From NCBI RefSeq assembly GCF_963576545.1, contig NC_083645.1, forward strand, positions 5,232,930-5,296,929: a DNA stretch of 64,000 nucleotides, given 5' to 3'. Made by a program: the position numbers and the translations under genes. Under the pieces are notes generated by a model. That model made no database searches, had not been told where the DNA came from, and saw only the letters and a list, made by a program, of their open reading frames with translations. How positions within the stretch are numbered: position 1 is the first letter of the stretch; the number at the start of each line of letters is the position of its first letter. Shown here in pieces: positions 41,632 to 52,682 of this stretch. This DNA comes from Limanda limanda (Eukaryota; Chordata; Actinopteri; Pleuronectiformes; Pleuronectidae).

Positions 41632-41946
41632 CTCCTTCCTTTAATCTGATAGGGGCGTGGCCTAAGACAGCTAACCCGATTTATATGGATTTGTTTGATC
41701 TCGTTTTGCACATTGCATTTACAAATAAAGCTTGTCAATGCAGAAGCTTGTTAAAGTCTCCTACTGGATTTTTCTAATTAAAAATAGATAACTAAGGACT
41801 TCTTGAAAGAACAGGTGTATAATGCTGTCTATTTCGTTGCCTGCTTGTTCCGTGAGATTCATCATACAGTTTTCCAACCCTTCCCTCTGTTCACAGAAAG
41901 AAGATTGGTTTTCAAAATCAGACTACCTATGTCATGGAAGCACATG

Positions 41947-42020
41947 CGTCCCTGGGTGGGCTTGAACCACCATCCTTTCGGTAAACAGCCGAACTCGCTA
42001 ACCAATTGCGCCACAGAGAC
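41947..42020 (-). tRNA. tRNA-Asn-GTT: tRNA-Asn (GTT), A37>U and C25>A variant
   Basis: Duplicate of the gene at 40416. Nearest TTTT is 29 nt past the 3' end. Confidence 0.78.
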
Positions 42021-42334
42021 CCCTTACTTTTGTCTGATAGAGGAGTGGCCTAAGACAGCTACCCCGATTTATATGGATTTGTTTGATCTCGTTTTGCATA
42101 TTGCATTTTTAATCAAAGCTTGTCAATACAGAAGCTTCTTAAAGTGTCCTGCTGGATTTTTCTAATTAAAAATAGATAACTAAGGACTTCTTGAAAGAAC
42201 AGGTGTAAAAGGCTGTCTATTTCGCTGCCTTGTTGTTCCATGAGTTTCATCATATGTTTTTCCAACCCTTCCCTATGTTCACAGAAAGAAGATTAGTTTT
42301 CAAGATCAAACTAACTATTCTATAAAAGCACATG

Positions 42335-42408
42335 CGTCCCTGGGTGGGCTTGAACCACCATCCTTTCGGTTAACAGCCGAACGCGCTAACCAATTGCGCC
42401 ACAGAGAC
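42335..42408 (-). tRNA. tRNA-Asn-GTT: tRNA-Asn (GTT), consensus copy
   Basis: Matches the consensus. TTTT starts 7 nt past the 3' end. Confidence 0.95.
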
Positions 42409-42557
42409 CCACTTCCTGTAATCTGATAGGGGCGTGGCCTAAGACAGCTACCCCGATTTATATGTATTTGTTTGATCTTGTTTTCCAACCCTTCCCTCTG
42501 TTTGCAGAAAGAAGATTGGTTTGCAAGATCAGACTACCTATGTCATGAAAGCACATG

Positions 42558-42631
42558 CGTCCCTGGGTGGGCTTGAACCACCATCCTTTCAGTTAACAGC
42601 CGAACGCGCTAACCAATTGCGCCACAGAGAC
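42558..42631 (-). tRNA. tRNA-Asn-GTT: tRNA-Asn (GTT), C40>U (subtype S)
   Basis: Only C40>U. No TTTT before the next tRNA gene 149 bp downstream. Confidence 0.9.
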
Positions 42632-42945
42632 CCCTTACTTTTGTCTGATAGGGGAGTGGCCTAAGACAGCTACCCCGATTTATATGGATTTGTTTGATCT
42701 CGTTTTGCATATTGCATTTTAAATCAAAGCTTGTCAATACAGAAGCTTCTTAAAGTGTCCTGCTGGATTTTTGTAATTAAAAATAGATAACTAAGGTCTT
42801 CTTGAAAGAACAGGTGTAAAATGCTGTCTATTTCGCTGCCTTGTTGTTCCATGAGTTTCATCATATGTTTTTCCAACCCTTCCCTATGTTCACAGAAAGA
42901 ATATTAGTTTTCAAGATCAAACTAACTATTCTATAAAAGCACACG

Positions 42946-43019
42946 CGTCCCTGGGTAAGCTTGAACCACCATCCTTTCGGTTAACAGCCGAACACGCTAA
43001 CCAATTGCGCCACAGAGAC
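42946..43019 (-). tRNA. tRNA-Asn-GTT: tRNA-Asn (GTT), C25>U, C61>U, C62>U variant
   Basis: Subtype C with two T-stem changes that leave G-U wobbles at 53:61 and 52:62; C61 is normally invariant. TTTT starts 7 nt past the 3' end. Confidence 0.75.
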
Positions 43020-43168
43020 CCACTTCCTGTAATCTGATAGGGGCGTGGCCTAAGACAGCTACCCCGATTTATATGTATTTGTTTGATCTTGTTTTCCAAC
43101 CCTTCCCTCTGTTTACAGAAAGAAGATTGGTTTGCAAGATCAGACTACCTATGTCATGAAAGCACATG

Positions 43169-43242
43169 CGTCCCTGGGTGGGCTTGAACCACCATCCTTT
43201 CGGTTAACAGCCGAACGCGCTAACCAATTGCGCCACAGAGAC
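43169..43242 (-). tRNA. tRNA-Asn-GTT: tRNA-Asn (GTT), consensus copy
   Basis: Matches the consensus. No TTTT before the next tRNA gene 149 bp downstream. Confidence 0.95.
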
Positions 43243-43556
43243 CCCTTACTTTTGTCTGATAGGGGAGTGGCCTAAGACAGCTACCCCGATTTACATGGAT
43301 TTGTTTGATCTGGTTTTGCATATTACATTTACAAATAAAGCTTGTCAATACACAGGGTTCTTAAAGTCTCCTGCTGGATTTTTCTAATTAAAAATAGATA
43401 ACTAAGGACTTCTTGAAAGAACAGGTGTATAATGCTGTCTATTTCGTTGCCTGCTTGCTCCATGAGTTTCACCATATGGCGTTCCAACCCTTCCCTATGT
43501 TCACAGAAAGAAGATTGGTTTTCAAGATCAAACTACCGCTTCTATAAAAGCACATG

Positions 43557-43630
43557 CGTCCCTGGGTGGGCTTGAACCACCATCCTTTCGGTTAACAGCC
43601 GAACGCGCTAACCAATTGCGCCACAGAGAC
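43557..43630 (-). tRNA. tRNA-Asn-GTT: tRNA-Asn (GTT), consensus copy
   Basis: Matches the consensus. TTTT starts 7 nt past the 3' end. Confidence 0.95.
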
Positions 43631-43779
43631 CCACTTCCTGTAATCTGATAGGGGCGTGGCCTAAGACAGCTACCCCGATTTATATGTATTTGTTTGATCT
43701 TGTATTCCAACCCTTCCCTCTGTTTGCAGAAAGAAGATTGGTTTGCAAGATCAGACTACCTATGTCATGAAAGCACATG

Positions 43780-43853
43780 CGTCCCTGGGTGGGCTTGAAC
43801 CACCATCCTTTTGGTTAACAGCCGAACGCACTAACCAATTGCGCCACAGAGAC
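43780..43853 (-). tRNA. tRNA-Asn-GTT: tRNA-Asn (GTT), C23>U and G41>A variant
   Basis: One wobble and one anticodon-stem mismatch. No TTTT before the next tRNA gene 149 bp downstream. Confidence 0.8.
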
Positions 43854-44167
43854 CCCTTACTTTTGTCTGATAGGGGAGTGGCCTAAGACAGCTACCCCGA
43901 TTTATATGGATTTGTTTGATCTCGTTTTGCATATTGCATTTTCAATCAAAGCTTGTCAATACAGAAGCTTCTTAAAGTGTCCTGCTGGATTTTTCTAATT
44001 AAAAATAGATAACTAAGGACTTCTTGAAAGAACAGGTGTAAAATGCTGTCTATTTCGCTGCCTTGTTGTTCCATGAGTTTCATCATATGTTTTTCCAACC
44101 CTTCCCTATGTTCACAGAAAGAAGATTAGTTTTCAAGATCAGACTACCTATGTCATGAAAGCACATG

Positions 44168-44218
44168 CGTCCCTGGGTGGGCTTGAACCACCATCCTTTC
44201 GGTTAACAGCCGAACGCG
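44168..44218 (-). pseudogene. truncated tRNA-Asn, 3' part only
   Basis: Same breakpoint as at 6477. Confidence 0.9.
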
Positions 44219-44312
44219 TGAGTTTCATCATACAGTTTTCCAACCCTTCCCTCTGTTCACAGAAAGAAGATTGGTTTTCAAAATCAGACTACCTATGTCA
44301 TGAAAGCACATG

Positions 44313-44386
44313 CGTCCCTGGGTGGGCTTGAACCACCATCCTTTCAGTTAACAGCCGAACGCGCTAACCAATTGCGCCACAGAGAC
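44313..44386 (-). tRNA. tRNA-Asn-GTT: tRNA-Asn (GTT), C40>U (subtype S)
   Basis: Only C40>U. Nearest TTTT is 29 nt past the 3' end. Confidence 0.9.
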
Positions 44387-44700
44387 CCCTTACTTTTGTC
44401 TGATAGGGGAGTGGCCTAAGACAGCTACCCCGATTTATATGGATTTGTTTGATCTCGTTTTGCATATTGCATTTTAAATCAAAGCTTGTCAATACAGAAG
44501 CTTCTTAAAGTGTCCTGCTGGATTTTTGTAATTAAAAATAGATAACTAAGGACTTCTTGAAAGAACAGGTGTAAAATGCTGTCTATTTCGCTGCCTTGTT
44601 GTTCCATGAGTTTCATCATATGTTTTTCCAACCCTTCCCTATGTTCACAGAAAGAATATTAGTTTTCAAGATCAAACTAACTATTCTATAAAAGCACACG

Positions 44701-44774
44701 CGTCCCTGGGTGGGCTTGAACCACCATCCTTTCGGTTAACAGCCGAACACGCTAACCAATTGCGCCACAGAGAC
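44701..44774 (-). tRNA. tRNA-Asn-GTT: tRNA-Asn (GTT), C25>U (subtype C)
   Basis: Only C25>U. TTTT starts 7 nt past the 3' end. Confidence 0.92.
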
Positions 44775-44923
44775 CCACTTCCTGTAATCTGATAGGGGCG
44801 TGGCCTAAGACAGCTACCCCGATTTATATGTATTTGTTTGATCTTGTTTTCCAACCCTTCCCTCTGTTTACAGAAAGAAGATTGGTTTGCAAGATCAGAC
44901 TACCTATGTCATGAAAGCACATG

Positions 44924-44997
44924 CGTCCCTGGGTGGGCTTGAACCACCATCCTTTCGGTTAACAGCCGAACGCGCTAACCAATTGCGCCACAGAGAC
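44924..44997 (-). tRNA. tRNA-Asn-GTT: tRNA-Asn (GTT), consensus copy
   Basis: Matches the consensus. No TTTT before the next tRNA gene 149 bp downstream. Confidence 0.95.
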
Positions 44998-45311
44998 CCC
45001 TTACTTTTGTCTGATAGGGGAGTGGCCTAAGACAGCTACCCCGATTTACATGGATTTGTTTGATCTGGTTTTGCATATTACATTTACAAATAAAGCTTGT
45101 CAATACACAGGGTTCTTAAAGTCTCCTGCTGGATTTTTCTAATTAAAAATAGATAACTAAGGACTTCTTGAAAGAACAGGTGAATAATGCTGTCTATTTC
45201 GTTGCCTGCTTGCTCCATGAGTTTCACCATATGGCGTTCCAACCCTTCCCTATGTTCACAGAAAGAAGATTGGTTTTCAAGATCAAACTACCGCTTCTAT
45301 AAAAGCACATG

Positions 45312-45385
45312 CGTCCCTGGGTGGGCTTGAACCACCATCCTTTCGGTTAACAGCCGAACGCGCTAACCAATTGTGCCACAGAGAT
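45312..45385 (-). tRNA. tRNA-Asn-GTT: tRNA-Asn (GTT), G1>A and G12>A variant
   Basis: Breaks 1:72 and 12:23. First gene of a five-gene cassette. TTTT starts 7 nt past the 3' end. Confidence 0.75.
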
Positions 45386-45534
45386 CCACTTCCTGTAATC
45401 TGATAGGGGCGTGGCCTAAAACAGCTACCCCGATTCATATGTATTTGTTTGATCTTGTTTTCCAACCCTTCCCTCTGTTCACAGAAAGAAGATTGGTTTT
45501 CAAGATCAGACTACCTATGTCATGAAAGCACATG

Positions 45535-45608
45535 CGTCCCTGGATGGGCTTGAACCACCATCCTTTCGGTTAACAGCCGAATGCGCTAACCAATTGCGCC
45601 ACAGAAAA
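45535..45608 (-). tRNA. tRNA-Asn-like (GTT), subtype H with TTTT at its 5' end
   Basis: G1>U, C3>U, G26>A, plus C64>U (wobble). No TTTT between its 3' end and the next gene. Confidence 0.68.
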
Positions 45609-45922
45609 CCCTTACTTTTGTCTGATAGGGGAGTGGCCTAAGACAGCTACCCTGATTTATATGTATTTGTTTGATCTCGTTTTGCATATTGCATTTTCAA
45701 ACAAAGCTTGTCAAAACAGAAGGCTATTAATGTCTCCTGCTGGCTTATTCTAATTAAAAATTGATAACTAAGGACTTCTTGAAAGAACAGGTGTATAATG
45801 CTGTCTATTTCGTTGCCTGCTTGTTCCATGATTTTCATCGTACGGTTTTCCAACCTTTCCCTATGGTCACAGAAAGAAGATTGGTTTTCAAGATCAAACT
45901 AACTATTCTATAAAAGCACATG

Positions 45923-45996
45923 CGTCCCTGGGTGGGCTTGAACCACCATCCTTTCGGTTAACAGCCGAACGCGCTAACCAATTGCACCACAGAGAC
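45923..45996 (-). tRNA. tRNA-Asn-GTT: tRNA-Asn (GTT), C11>U (subtype N)
   Basis: C11>U leaves a U11-G24 wobble and still fits box A. TTTT starts 7 nt past the 3' end. Confidence 0.9.
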
Positions 45997-46145
45997 CTCC
46001 TTCCTGTAATCTGATAGGGGCGTGGCCTAAGACAGCTACCCCGATTTATATGTATTTGTTTGATCTTGTTTTCCAACCCTTCCCTATGTTCACAGAAAGA
46101 AGATTAGTTTTCAAGATCAAACTAACTATTTTATAAAAGCACATG

Positions 46146-46219
46146 CGTCCCTGGGTGGGCTTGAACCAACATCCTTTCAGTTAACAGCCGAACGCGCTAA
46201 CCAATTGCGCCACAGAGAC
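46146..46219 (-). tRNA. tRNA-Asn-GTT: tRNA-Asn (GTT), G50>U and C40>U variant
   Basis: Subtype O with a G30-U40 wobble. TTTT starts 7 nt past the 3' end. Confidence 0.8.
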
Positions 46220-46534
46220 CTACTTCCTGTAATCTGATAGGGGCGTGGCCTAAGACAGCTAACCCGATTTATATGGATTTGTTTGATCTCGTTTTGCATA
46301 TTGCATTTTTAATCAAAGCTTGTCAATACAGAAGCTTCTTAAAGTGTCCTGCTGGATTTTTCTAATTAAAAATAGATAACTAAGGACTTCTTGAAAGAAC
46401 AGGTGTAAAAGGCTGTCTATTTCGCTGCCTTGTTGTTCCATGAGTTTCATCATATGTTTTTCCAACCCTTCCCTCTGTTCACAGAAAGAAGATTGGTTTG
46501 CAAGATCAGACTACCTATGTCATGAAAGCACATG

Positions 46535-46608
46535 CGTCCCTGGGTGGGCTTGAACCACCATCCTTTCGGTTAACAGCCGAACGCGCTAACCAATTGCGTC
46601 ACAGAGAC
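46535..46608 (-). tRNA. tRNA-Asn-GTT: tRNA-Asn (GTT), G10>A (subtype L)
   Basis: Only G10>A. No TTTT in the first 100 nt downstream. Confidence 0.85.
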
Positions 46609-46923
46609 CTCCTTCCTTTAATCTGATAGGGGCGTGGCCTAAGACAGCTAACCCGATTTATATGGATTTGTTTGATCTCGTTTTGCATATTGCATTTACA
46701 AATAAAGCTTGTCAATGCAGAAGCTTGTTAAAGTCTCCTACTGGATTTTTCTAATTAAAAATAGATAACTAAGGACTTCTTGAAAGAACAGGTGTAAAGT
46801 GCTGTCTATTTCGCTGCCTTGTTGTTCCATGAGTTTTATCATATGTTTTTCCAACCCTTCCCTATGTTCACAGAAAGAAGATTAGTTTTCAAGATCAAAC
46901 TAACTATTCTATAAAAGCACATG

Positions 46924-46997
46924 CGTCCCTGGGTGGGCTTGAACCACCATCCTTTCGGTTAACAGCCGAACGAGCTAACCAATTGCGCCACAGAGAC
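46924..46997 (-). tRNA. tRNA-Asn-GTT: tRNA-Asn (GTT), G24>U (subtype I)
   Basis: G24>U breaks the 11:24 pair. TTTT starts 7 nt past the 3' end. Confidence 0.85.
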
Positions 46998-47311
46998 CCC
47001 TTACTTTTGTCTGATAGGGGAGTGGCCTAAGACAGCTACCCCGATTTACATGGATTTGTTTGATCTGGTTTTGCATATTACATTTACAAATAAAGCTTGT
47101 CAATACACAGGGTTCTTAAAGTCTCCTGCTGGATTTTTCTAATTAAAAATAGATAACTAAGGACTTCTTGAAAGAACAGGTGTAAAATGCTGTCTATTTC
47201 GCTGCCTTGTTGTTCCATGAGTTTTATCATATGTTTTTCCAACCCTTCCCTATGTTCACAGAAAGAAGATTAGTTTTCAAGATCAAACTAACTATTCTAT
47301 AAAAGCACATG

Positions 47312-47385
47312 CGTCCCTGGGTGGGCTTGAACCACCATCCTTTCGGTTAACAGCCGAACGCGCTAACCAATTGTGCCACAGAGAC
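47312..47385 (-). tRNA. tRNA-Asn-GTT: tRNA-Asn (GTT), G12>A (subtype M)
   Basis: Only G12>A. TTTT starts 7 nt past the 3' end. Confidence 0.85.
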
Positions 47386-47534
47386 CCACTTCCTGTAATC
47401 TGATAGGGGCGTGGCCTAATACAGCTACCCCGATTCATATGTATTTGTTTGATCTTGTTTTCCAACCCTTCCCTCTGTTCACAGAAAGAAGAATGGTTTT
47501 CAAAATCAGACTACTTATGTCATGAAAGCACATG

Positions 47535-47608
47535 CGTCCATGGGTGGGCTTGAACCACCATCCTTTCGGTTAACAGCCGAACGCGCCAACCAATTGCGCC
47601 ACAGAGAC
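47535..47608 (-). tRNA. tRNA-Asn-GTT: tRNA-Asn (GTT), A21>G and G68>U variant
   Basis: G68>U breaks the 5:68 pair; A21>G changes a conserved tertiary base. Nearest TTTT is 29 nt past the 3' end. Confidence 0.75.
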
Positions 47609-47922
47609 CCCTTACTTTTGTCTGATAGGGGAGTGGCCTAACACAGCTACCCCGATTTATATGGATTTGTTTGATCTCGTTTTGCATATTGCATTTTAAA
47701 TAAAAGCTTGTCAATACAGAAGCTTCTTAAAGTGTCCTGCTGGATTTTTCTAATTAAAAATAGATAACTAAGGACTTCTTGAAAGAACAGGTGTAAAAGG
47801 CTGTCTATTTCGCTGCCTTGTTGTTCCATGAGTTTCATCATATGTTTTTCCAACCCTTCCCTCTGTTCACAGAAAGAAGATTGGTTTGCAAGATCAGACT
47901 ACCTATGTCATGAAAGCACATG

Positions 47923-47996
47923 CGTCCCTGGGTGGGCTTGAACCACCATCCTTTCGGTTAACAGCCGAACGCGCTAACCAATTGCGTCACAGAGAC
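47923..47996 (-). tRNA. tRNA-Asn-GTT: tRNA-Asn (GTT), G10>A (subtype L)
   Basis: Only G10>A. No TTTT in the first 100 nt downstream. Confidence 0.85.
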
Positions 47997-48311
47997 CTCC
48001 TTCCTTTAATCTGATAGGGGCGTGGCCTAAGACAGCTAACCCGATTTATATGGATTTGTTTGATCTCGTTTTGCATATTGCATTTACAAATAAAGCTTGT
48101 CAATGCAGAAGCTTGTTAAAGTCTCCTACTGGATTTTTCTAATTAAAAATAGATAACTAAGGACTTCTTGAAAGAACAGGTGTAAAATGCTGTCTATTTC
48201 GCTGCCTTGTTGTTCCATGAGTTTTATCATATGTTTTTCCAACCCTTCCCTATGTTCACAGAAAGAAGATTAGTTTTCAAGATCAAACTAACTATTCTAT
48301 AAAAGCACATG

Positions 48312-48385
48312 CGTCCCTGGGTGGGCTTGAACCACCATCCTTTCGGTTAACAGCCGAACGAGCTAACCAATTGCGCCACAGAGAC
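48312..48385 (-). tRNA. tRNA-Asn-GTT: tRNA-Asn (GTT), G24>U (subtype I)
   Basis: Only G24>U. TTTT starts 7 nt past the 3' end. Confidence 0.85.
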
Positions 48386-48699
48386 CCCTTACTTTTGTCT
48401 GATAGGGGAGTGGCCTAAGACAGCTACCCCGATTTACATGGATTTGTTTGATCTGGTTTTGCATATTACATTTACAAATAAAGCTTGTCAATACACAGGG
48501 TTCTTAAAGTCTCCTGCTGGATTTTTCTAATTAAAAATAGATAACTAAGGACTTCTTGAAAGAACAGGTGTATAATGCTGTCTATTTCGTTGCCTGCTTG
48601 CTCCATGAGTTTCACCATATGGCGTTCCAACCCTTCCCTATGTTCACAGAAAGAAGATTGGTTTTCAAGATCAAACTACCGCTTCTATAAAAGCAGATG

Positions 48700-48773
48700 A
48701 GTCCCTGGGTGGGCTTGAACCACCATCCTTTCAGTTAACAGCTGAACTCGCTAACCAATTGCCCCACAGAGAC
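48700..48773 (-). tRNA. tRNA-Asn-GTT: tRNA-Asn (GTT), subtype B with G73>U
   Basis: Subtype B changes plus a discriminator change G73>U, which should impair charging by AsnRS. It is the only B copy beyond 27.1 kb. TTTT starts 7 nt past the 3' end. Confidence 0.72.
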
Positions 48774-49088
48774 CCCCTTCCTGTAATCTGATAGGGGCGT
48801 GGCCTAAGACAGCTACCCCGATTTATATGGATTTGTTTGATCTCGTTTTGCATATTGCATTTACAAATAAAGCTTGTCAATGCAGAAGCTTGTTAAAGTC
48901 TCCTACTGGATTTTTCTAATTAAAAATAGATAACTAAGGACTTCTTGAAAGAACAGGTGTATAATGCTGTCTATTTCGTTGCCTGCTTGTTCCGTGAGTT
49001 TCATCATACAGTTTTCCAACCCTTACCTCTGTTCACAGAAAGAAGAATGGTTTTCAAAATCAGACTACTTATGTCATGAAAGCACATG

Positions 49089-49162
49089 CGTCCATGGGTG
49101 GGCTTAAACCACCATCCTTTCGGTTAACAGCCGAACGCGCCAACCAATTGCGCCACAGAGAC
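49089..49162 (-). tRNA. tRNA-Asn-like (GTT), C56>U, possible pseudogene
   Basis: A21>G, C56>U, G68>U, as at 27384. Nearest TTTT is 29 nt past the 3' end. Confidence 0.65.
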
Positions 49163-49311
49163 CCACTTCCTGTAATCTGATAGGGGCGTGGCCTAAAACA
49201 GCTACCCCGATTTATATGTATTTGTTTGATCTTGTTTTCCAACCCTTCCCTCTGTTCACAGAAAGAAGATTGGTTTGCAAGATCAGACTACCTATGTCAT
49301 GAAAGCACATG

Positions 49312-49385
49312 CGTCCCTGGGTGGGCTTGAACCACCATCCTTTCGGTTAACAGCCGAACGCGCTAACCAATTGCGCCACGGAGAC
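49312..49385 (-). tRNA. tRNA-Asn-GTT: tRNA-Asn (GTT), U6>C variant
   Basis: U6>C breaks the 6:67 acceptor pair. No TTTT before the next tRNA gene 149 bp downstream. Confidence 0.85.
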
Positions 49386-49700
49386 CCACTTCCTGTAATC
49401 TGATAGGGGCGTGGCCTAAGACAGCTAACCCGATTTATATGGATTTGTTTGATCTCGTTTTGCATATTGCATTTTTAATCAAAGCTTGTCAATACAGAAG
49501 CTTCTTAAAGTGTCCTGCTGGATTTTTCTAATTAAAAATAGATAACTAAGGACTTCTTGAAAGAACAGGTGTAAAAGGCTGTCTATTTCGCTGCCTTGTT
49601 GTTCCATGAGTTTCATCATATGTTTTTCCAACCCTTCCCTATGTTCACAGAAAGAAGATTAGTTTTCAAGATCAAACTAACTATTCTATAAAAGCACATG

Positions 49701-49774
49701 CGTCCCTGGGTGGGCTTGAACCACCATCCTTTCGGTTAACAGCCGAACGCGCTAACCAATTGCGCCACAGAGAC
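49701..49774 (-). tRNA. tRNA-Asn-GTT: tRNA-Asn (GTT), consensus copy
   Basis: Matches the consensus. TTTT starts 7 nt past the 3' end. Confidence 0.95.
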
Positions 49775-49923
49775 CCACTTCCTGTAATCTGATAGGGGCG
49801 TGGCCTAAGACAGCTACCCCGATTTATATGTATTTGTTTGATCTTGTTTTCCAACCCTTCCCTCTGTTTACAGAAAGAAGATTGGTTTGCAAGATCAGAC
49901 TACCTATGTCATGAAAGCACATG

Positions 49924-49997
49924 CGTCCCTGGGTGGGCTTGAACCACCATCCTTTCGGTTAACAGCCGAACGCGCTAACCAATTGCGCCACAGAGAC
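49924..49997 (-). tRNA. tRNA-Asn-GTT: tRNA-Asn (GTT), consensus copy
   Basis: Matches the consensus. No TTTT before the next tRNA gene 149 bp downstream. Confidence 0.95.
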
Positions 49998-50311
49998 CAC
50001 TTACTTTTGTCTGATAGGGGAGTGGCCTAAGACAGCTACCCCGATTTACATGGATTTGTTTGATCTGGTTTTGCATATTACATTTACAAATAAAGCTTGT
50101 CAATACACAGGGTTCTTAAAGTCTCCTGCTGGATTTTTCTAATTAAAAATAGATAACTAAGGACTTCTTGAAAGAACAGGTGTATAATGCTGTCTATTTC
50201 GTTGCCTGCTTGCTCCATGAGTTTCACCATATGGCGTTCCAACCCTTCCCTATGTTCACAGAAAGAAGATTGGTTTTCAAGATCAAACTACCGCTTCTAT
50301 AAAAGCACATG

Positions 50312-50385
50312 CGTCCCTGGGTGGGCTTGAACCACCACCCTTTCGGTTAACAGCCGAACGCGCTAACCAATTGCGCCACAGAGAC
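50312..50385 (-). tRNA. tRNA-Asn-GTT: tRNA-Asn (GTT), A47>G variant
   Basis: Only a variable-loop change. TTTT starts 7 nt past the 3' end. Confidence 0.92.
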
Positions 50386-50534
50386 CCACTTCCTGTAATC
50401 TGATAGGGGCGTGGCCTAAGACAGCTACCCCGATTTATATGTATTTGTTTGATCTTGTATTCCAACCCTTCCCTCTGTTTGCAGAAAGAAGATTGGTTTG
50501 CAAGATCAGACTACCTATGTCATGAAAGCACATG

Positions 50535-50608
50535 CGTCCCTGGGTGGGCTTGAACCACCATCCTTTTGGTTAACAGCCGAACGCACTAACCAATTGCGCC
50601 ACAGAGAC
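50535..50608 (-). tRNA. tRNA-Asn-GTT: tRNA-Asn (GTT), C23>U and G41>A variant
   Basis: Duplicate of the gene at 43780, 6,755 bp away. No TTTT before the next tRNA gene 149 bp downstream. Confidence 0.8.
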
Positions 50609-50922
50609 CCCTTACTTTTGTCTGATAGGGGAGTGGCCTAAGACAGCTACCCCGATTTATATGGATTTGTTTGATCTCGTTTTGCATATTGCATTTTCAA
50701 TCAAAGCTTGTCAATACAGAAGCTTCTTAAAGTGTCCTGCTGGATTTTTCTAATTAAAAATAGATAACTAAGGACTTCTTGAAAGAACAGGTGTAAAATG
50801 CTGTCTATTTCGCTGCCTTGTTGTTCCATGAGTTTCATCATATGTTTTTCCAACCCTTCCCTATGTTCACAGAAAGAAGATTAGTTTTCAAGATCAGACT
50901 ACCTATGTCATGAAAGCACATG

Positions 50923-50973
50923 CGTCCCTGGGTGGGCTTGAACCACCATCCTTTCGGTTAACAGCCGAACGCG
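50923..50973 (-). pseudogene. truncated tRNA-Asn, 3' part only
   Basis: Same breakpoint as at 6477; duplicate of 44168. Confidence 0.9.
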
Positions 50974-51067
50974 TGAGTTTCATCATACAGTTTTCCAACC
51001 CTTCCCTCTGTTCACAGAAAGAAGATTGGTTTTCAAAATCAGACTACCTATGTCATGAAAGCACATG

Positions 51068-51141
51068 CGTCCCTGGGTGGGCTTGAACTACCATCCTTTC
51101 AGTTAACAGCCGAACGCGCTAACCAATTGCGCCACAGAGAC
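51068..51141 (-). tRNA. tRNA-Asn-GTT: tRNA-Asn (GTT), C40>U and G52>A variant
   Basis: Subtype S with G52>A, which breaks the 52:62 pair and alters box B. Nearest TTTT is 29 nt past the 3' end. Confidence 0.75.
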
Positions 51142-51455
51142 CCCTTACTTTTGTCTGATAGGGGAGTGGCCTAAGACAGCTACCCCGATTTATATGGATT
51201 TGTTTGATCTCGTTTTGCATATTGCATTTTAAATCAAAGCTTGTCAATACAGAAGCTTCTTAAAGTGTCCTGCTGGATTTTTGTAATTAAAAATAGATAA
51301 CTAAGGACTTCTTGAAAGAACAGGTGTAAAATGCTGTCTATTTCGCTGCCTTGTTGTTCCATGAGTTTCATCATATGTTTTTCCAACCCTTCCCTATGTT
51401 CACAGAAAGAATATTAGTTTTCAAGATCAAACTAACTATTCTATAAAAGCACACG

Positions 51456-51529
51456 CGTCCCTGGGTGGGCTTGAACCACCATCCTTTCGGTTAACAGCCG
51501 AACACGCTAACCAATTGCGCCACAGAGAC
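51456..51529 (-). tRNA. tRNA-Asn-GTT: tRNA-Asn (GTT), C25>U (subtype C)
   Basis: Only C25>U. TTTT starts 7 nt past the 3' end. Confidence 0.92.
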
Positions 51530-51843
51530 CCCTTACTTTTGTCTGATAGGGGAGTGGCCTAACACAGCTACCCCGATTTATATGGATTTGTTTGATCTCG
51601 TTTTGCATATTGCATTTTAAATAAAAGCTTGTCAATACAGAAGCTTCTTAACGTGTCCTGCTGGATTTTTCTAATTAAAAATAGATAACTAAGGACTTCT
51701 TGAAAGAACAGGTGTGAAATGCTGTCTATTTCGCTGCCTTGTTGTTCCATGAGTTTCATCATATGTTTTTCCAACCCTTCCCTATGTTCACAGAAAGAAG
51801 ATTAGTTTTCAAGATCAAACTAACTATTCTATAAAAGCACATG

Positions 51844-51917
51844 CGTCCCTGGATGGGCTTGAACCACCATCCTTTCGGTTAACAGCCGAACGCGCTAACC
51901 AATTGTGCCACAGAGAC
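51844..51917 (-). tRNA. tRNA-Asn-GTT: tRNA-Asn (GTT), G12>A and C64>U variant
   Basis: Subtype M with a G50-U64 wobble. Starts the second five-gene cassette. TTTT starts 7 nt past the 3' end. Confidence 0.82.
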
Positions 51918-52066
51918 CCACTTCCTGTAATCTGATAGGGGCGTGGCCTAAAACAGCTACCCCGATTTATATGTATTTGTTTGATCTTGTTTTCCAACCC
52001 TTCCCTCTGTTCACAGAAAGAAGATTGGTTTTCAAGATCAGACTACCTATGTCATGAAAGCACATG

Positions 52067-52140
52067 CGTCCCTGGGTGGGCTTGAACCACCATCCTTTCG
52101 GTTAACAGCCGAATGCACTAACCAATTGCGCCACAGAAAA
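52067..52140 (-). tRNA. tRNA-Asn-like (GTT), subtype H with C23>U
   Basis: G1>U, C3>U, G26>A with TTTT on the first four bases, plus C23>U. No TTTT between its 3' end and the next gene. Confidence 0.68.
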
Positions 52141-52459
52141 CCCTTACTTTTGTCTGATAGGGGAGTGGCCTAAGACAGCTACCCTGATTTATATGGATTT
52201 GTTTGATCTCGTTTTGCATATTGCATTTTCAAACAAAGCTTGTCAAAACAGAAGGCTATTAATGTCTCCTGCTGGCTTATTCTAATTAAAAATTGATAAC
52301 TAAGGACTTCTTGAAAGAACAGGTGTATAATGCTGTCTATTTCGTTGCCTGCTTGTTCCATGAGTTTCATCGTACGGTTTTCCAACCTTTCCCTATGGTC
52401 ACAGAAAGAAGATTGGTTTTCAAGATCAAACTAACTATTCTATTCTATAAAAGCACATG

Positions 52460-52533
52460 CGTCCCTGGGTGGGCTTGAACCACCATCCTTTCGGTTAACA
52501 GCCGAACGCGCTAACCAATTGCACCACAGAGAC
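52460..52533 (-). tRNA. tRNA-Asn-GTT: tRNA-Asn (GTT), C11>U (subtype N)
   Basis: Only C11>U. TTTT starts 7 nt past the 3' end. Confidence 0.9.
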
Positions 52534-52682
52534 CTCCTTCCTGTAATCTGATAGGGGCGTGGCCTAAGACAGCTACCCCGATTTATATGTATTTGTTTGA
52601 TCTTGTTTTCCAACCCTTCCCTATGTTCACAGAAAGAAGATTAGTTTTCAAGATCAAACTAACTATTTTATAAAAGCACATG

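Larger units (their letters stand above)
39271..42334. repeat. about 1,531-bp five-locus tandem duplication
   Basis: Loci at 39271, 39416, 39804, 40027 and 40416 recur at 40804, 40949, 41335, 41558 and 41947. The second copy lost 2 bp near 41254. Confidence 0.9.
42558..45311. repeat. 1,755-bp duplication, partly recurring at 50.3-51.5 kb
   Basis: Genes at 42558, 42946 and 43169 match 44313, 44701 and 44924. The block from 43557 to 44774 recurs 6,755 bp away at 50312-51529. Confidence 0.82.
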
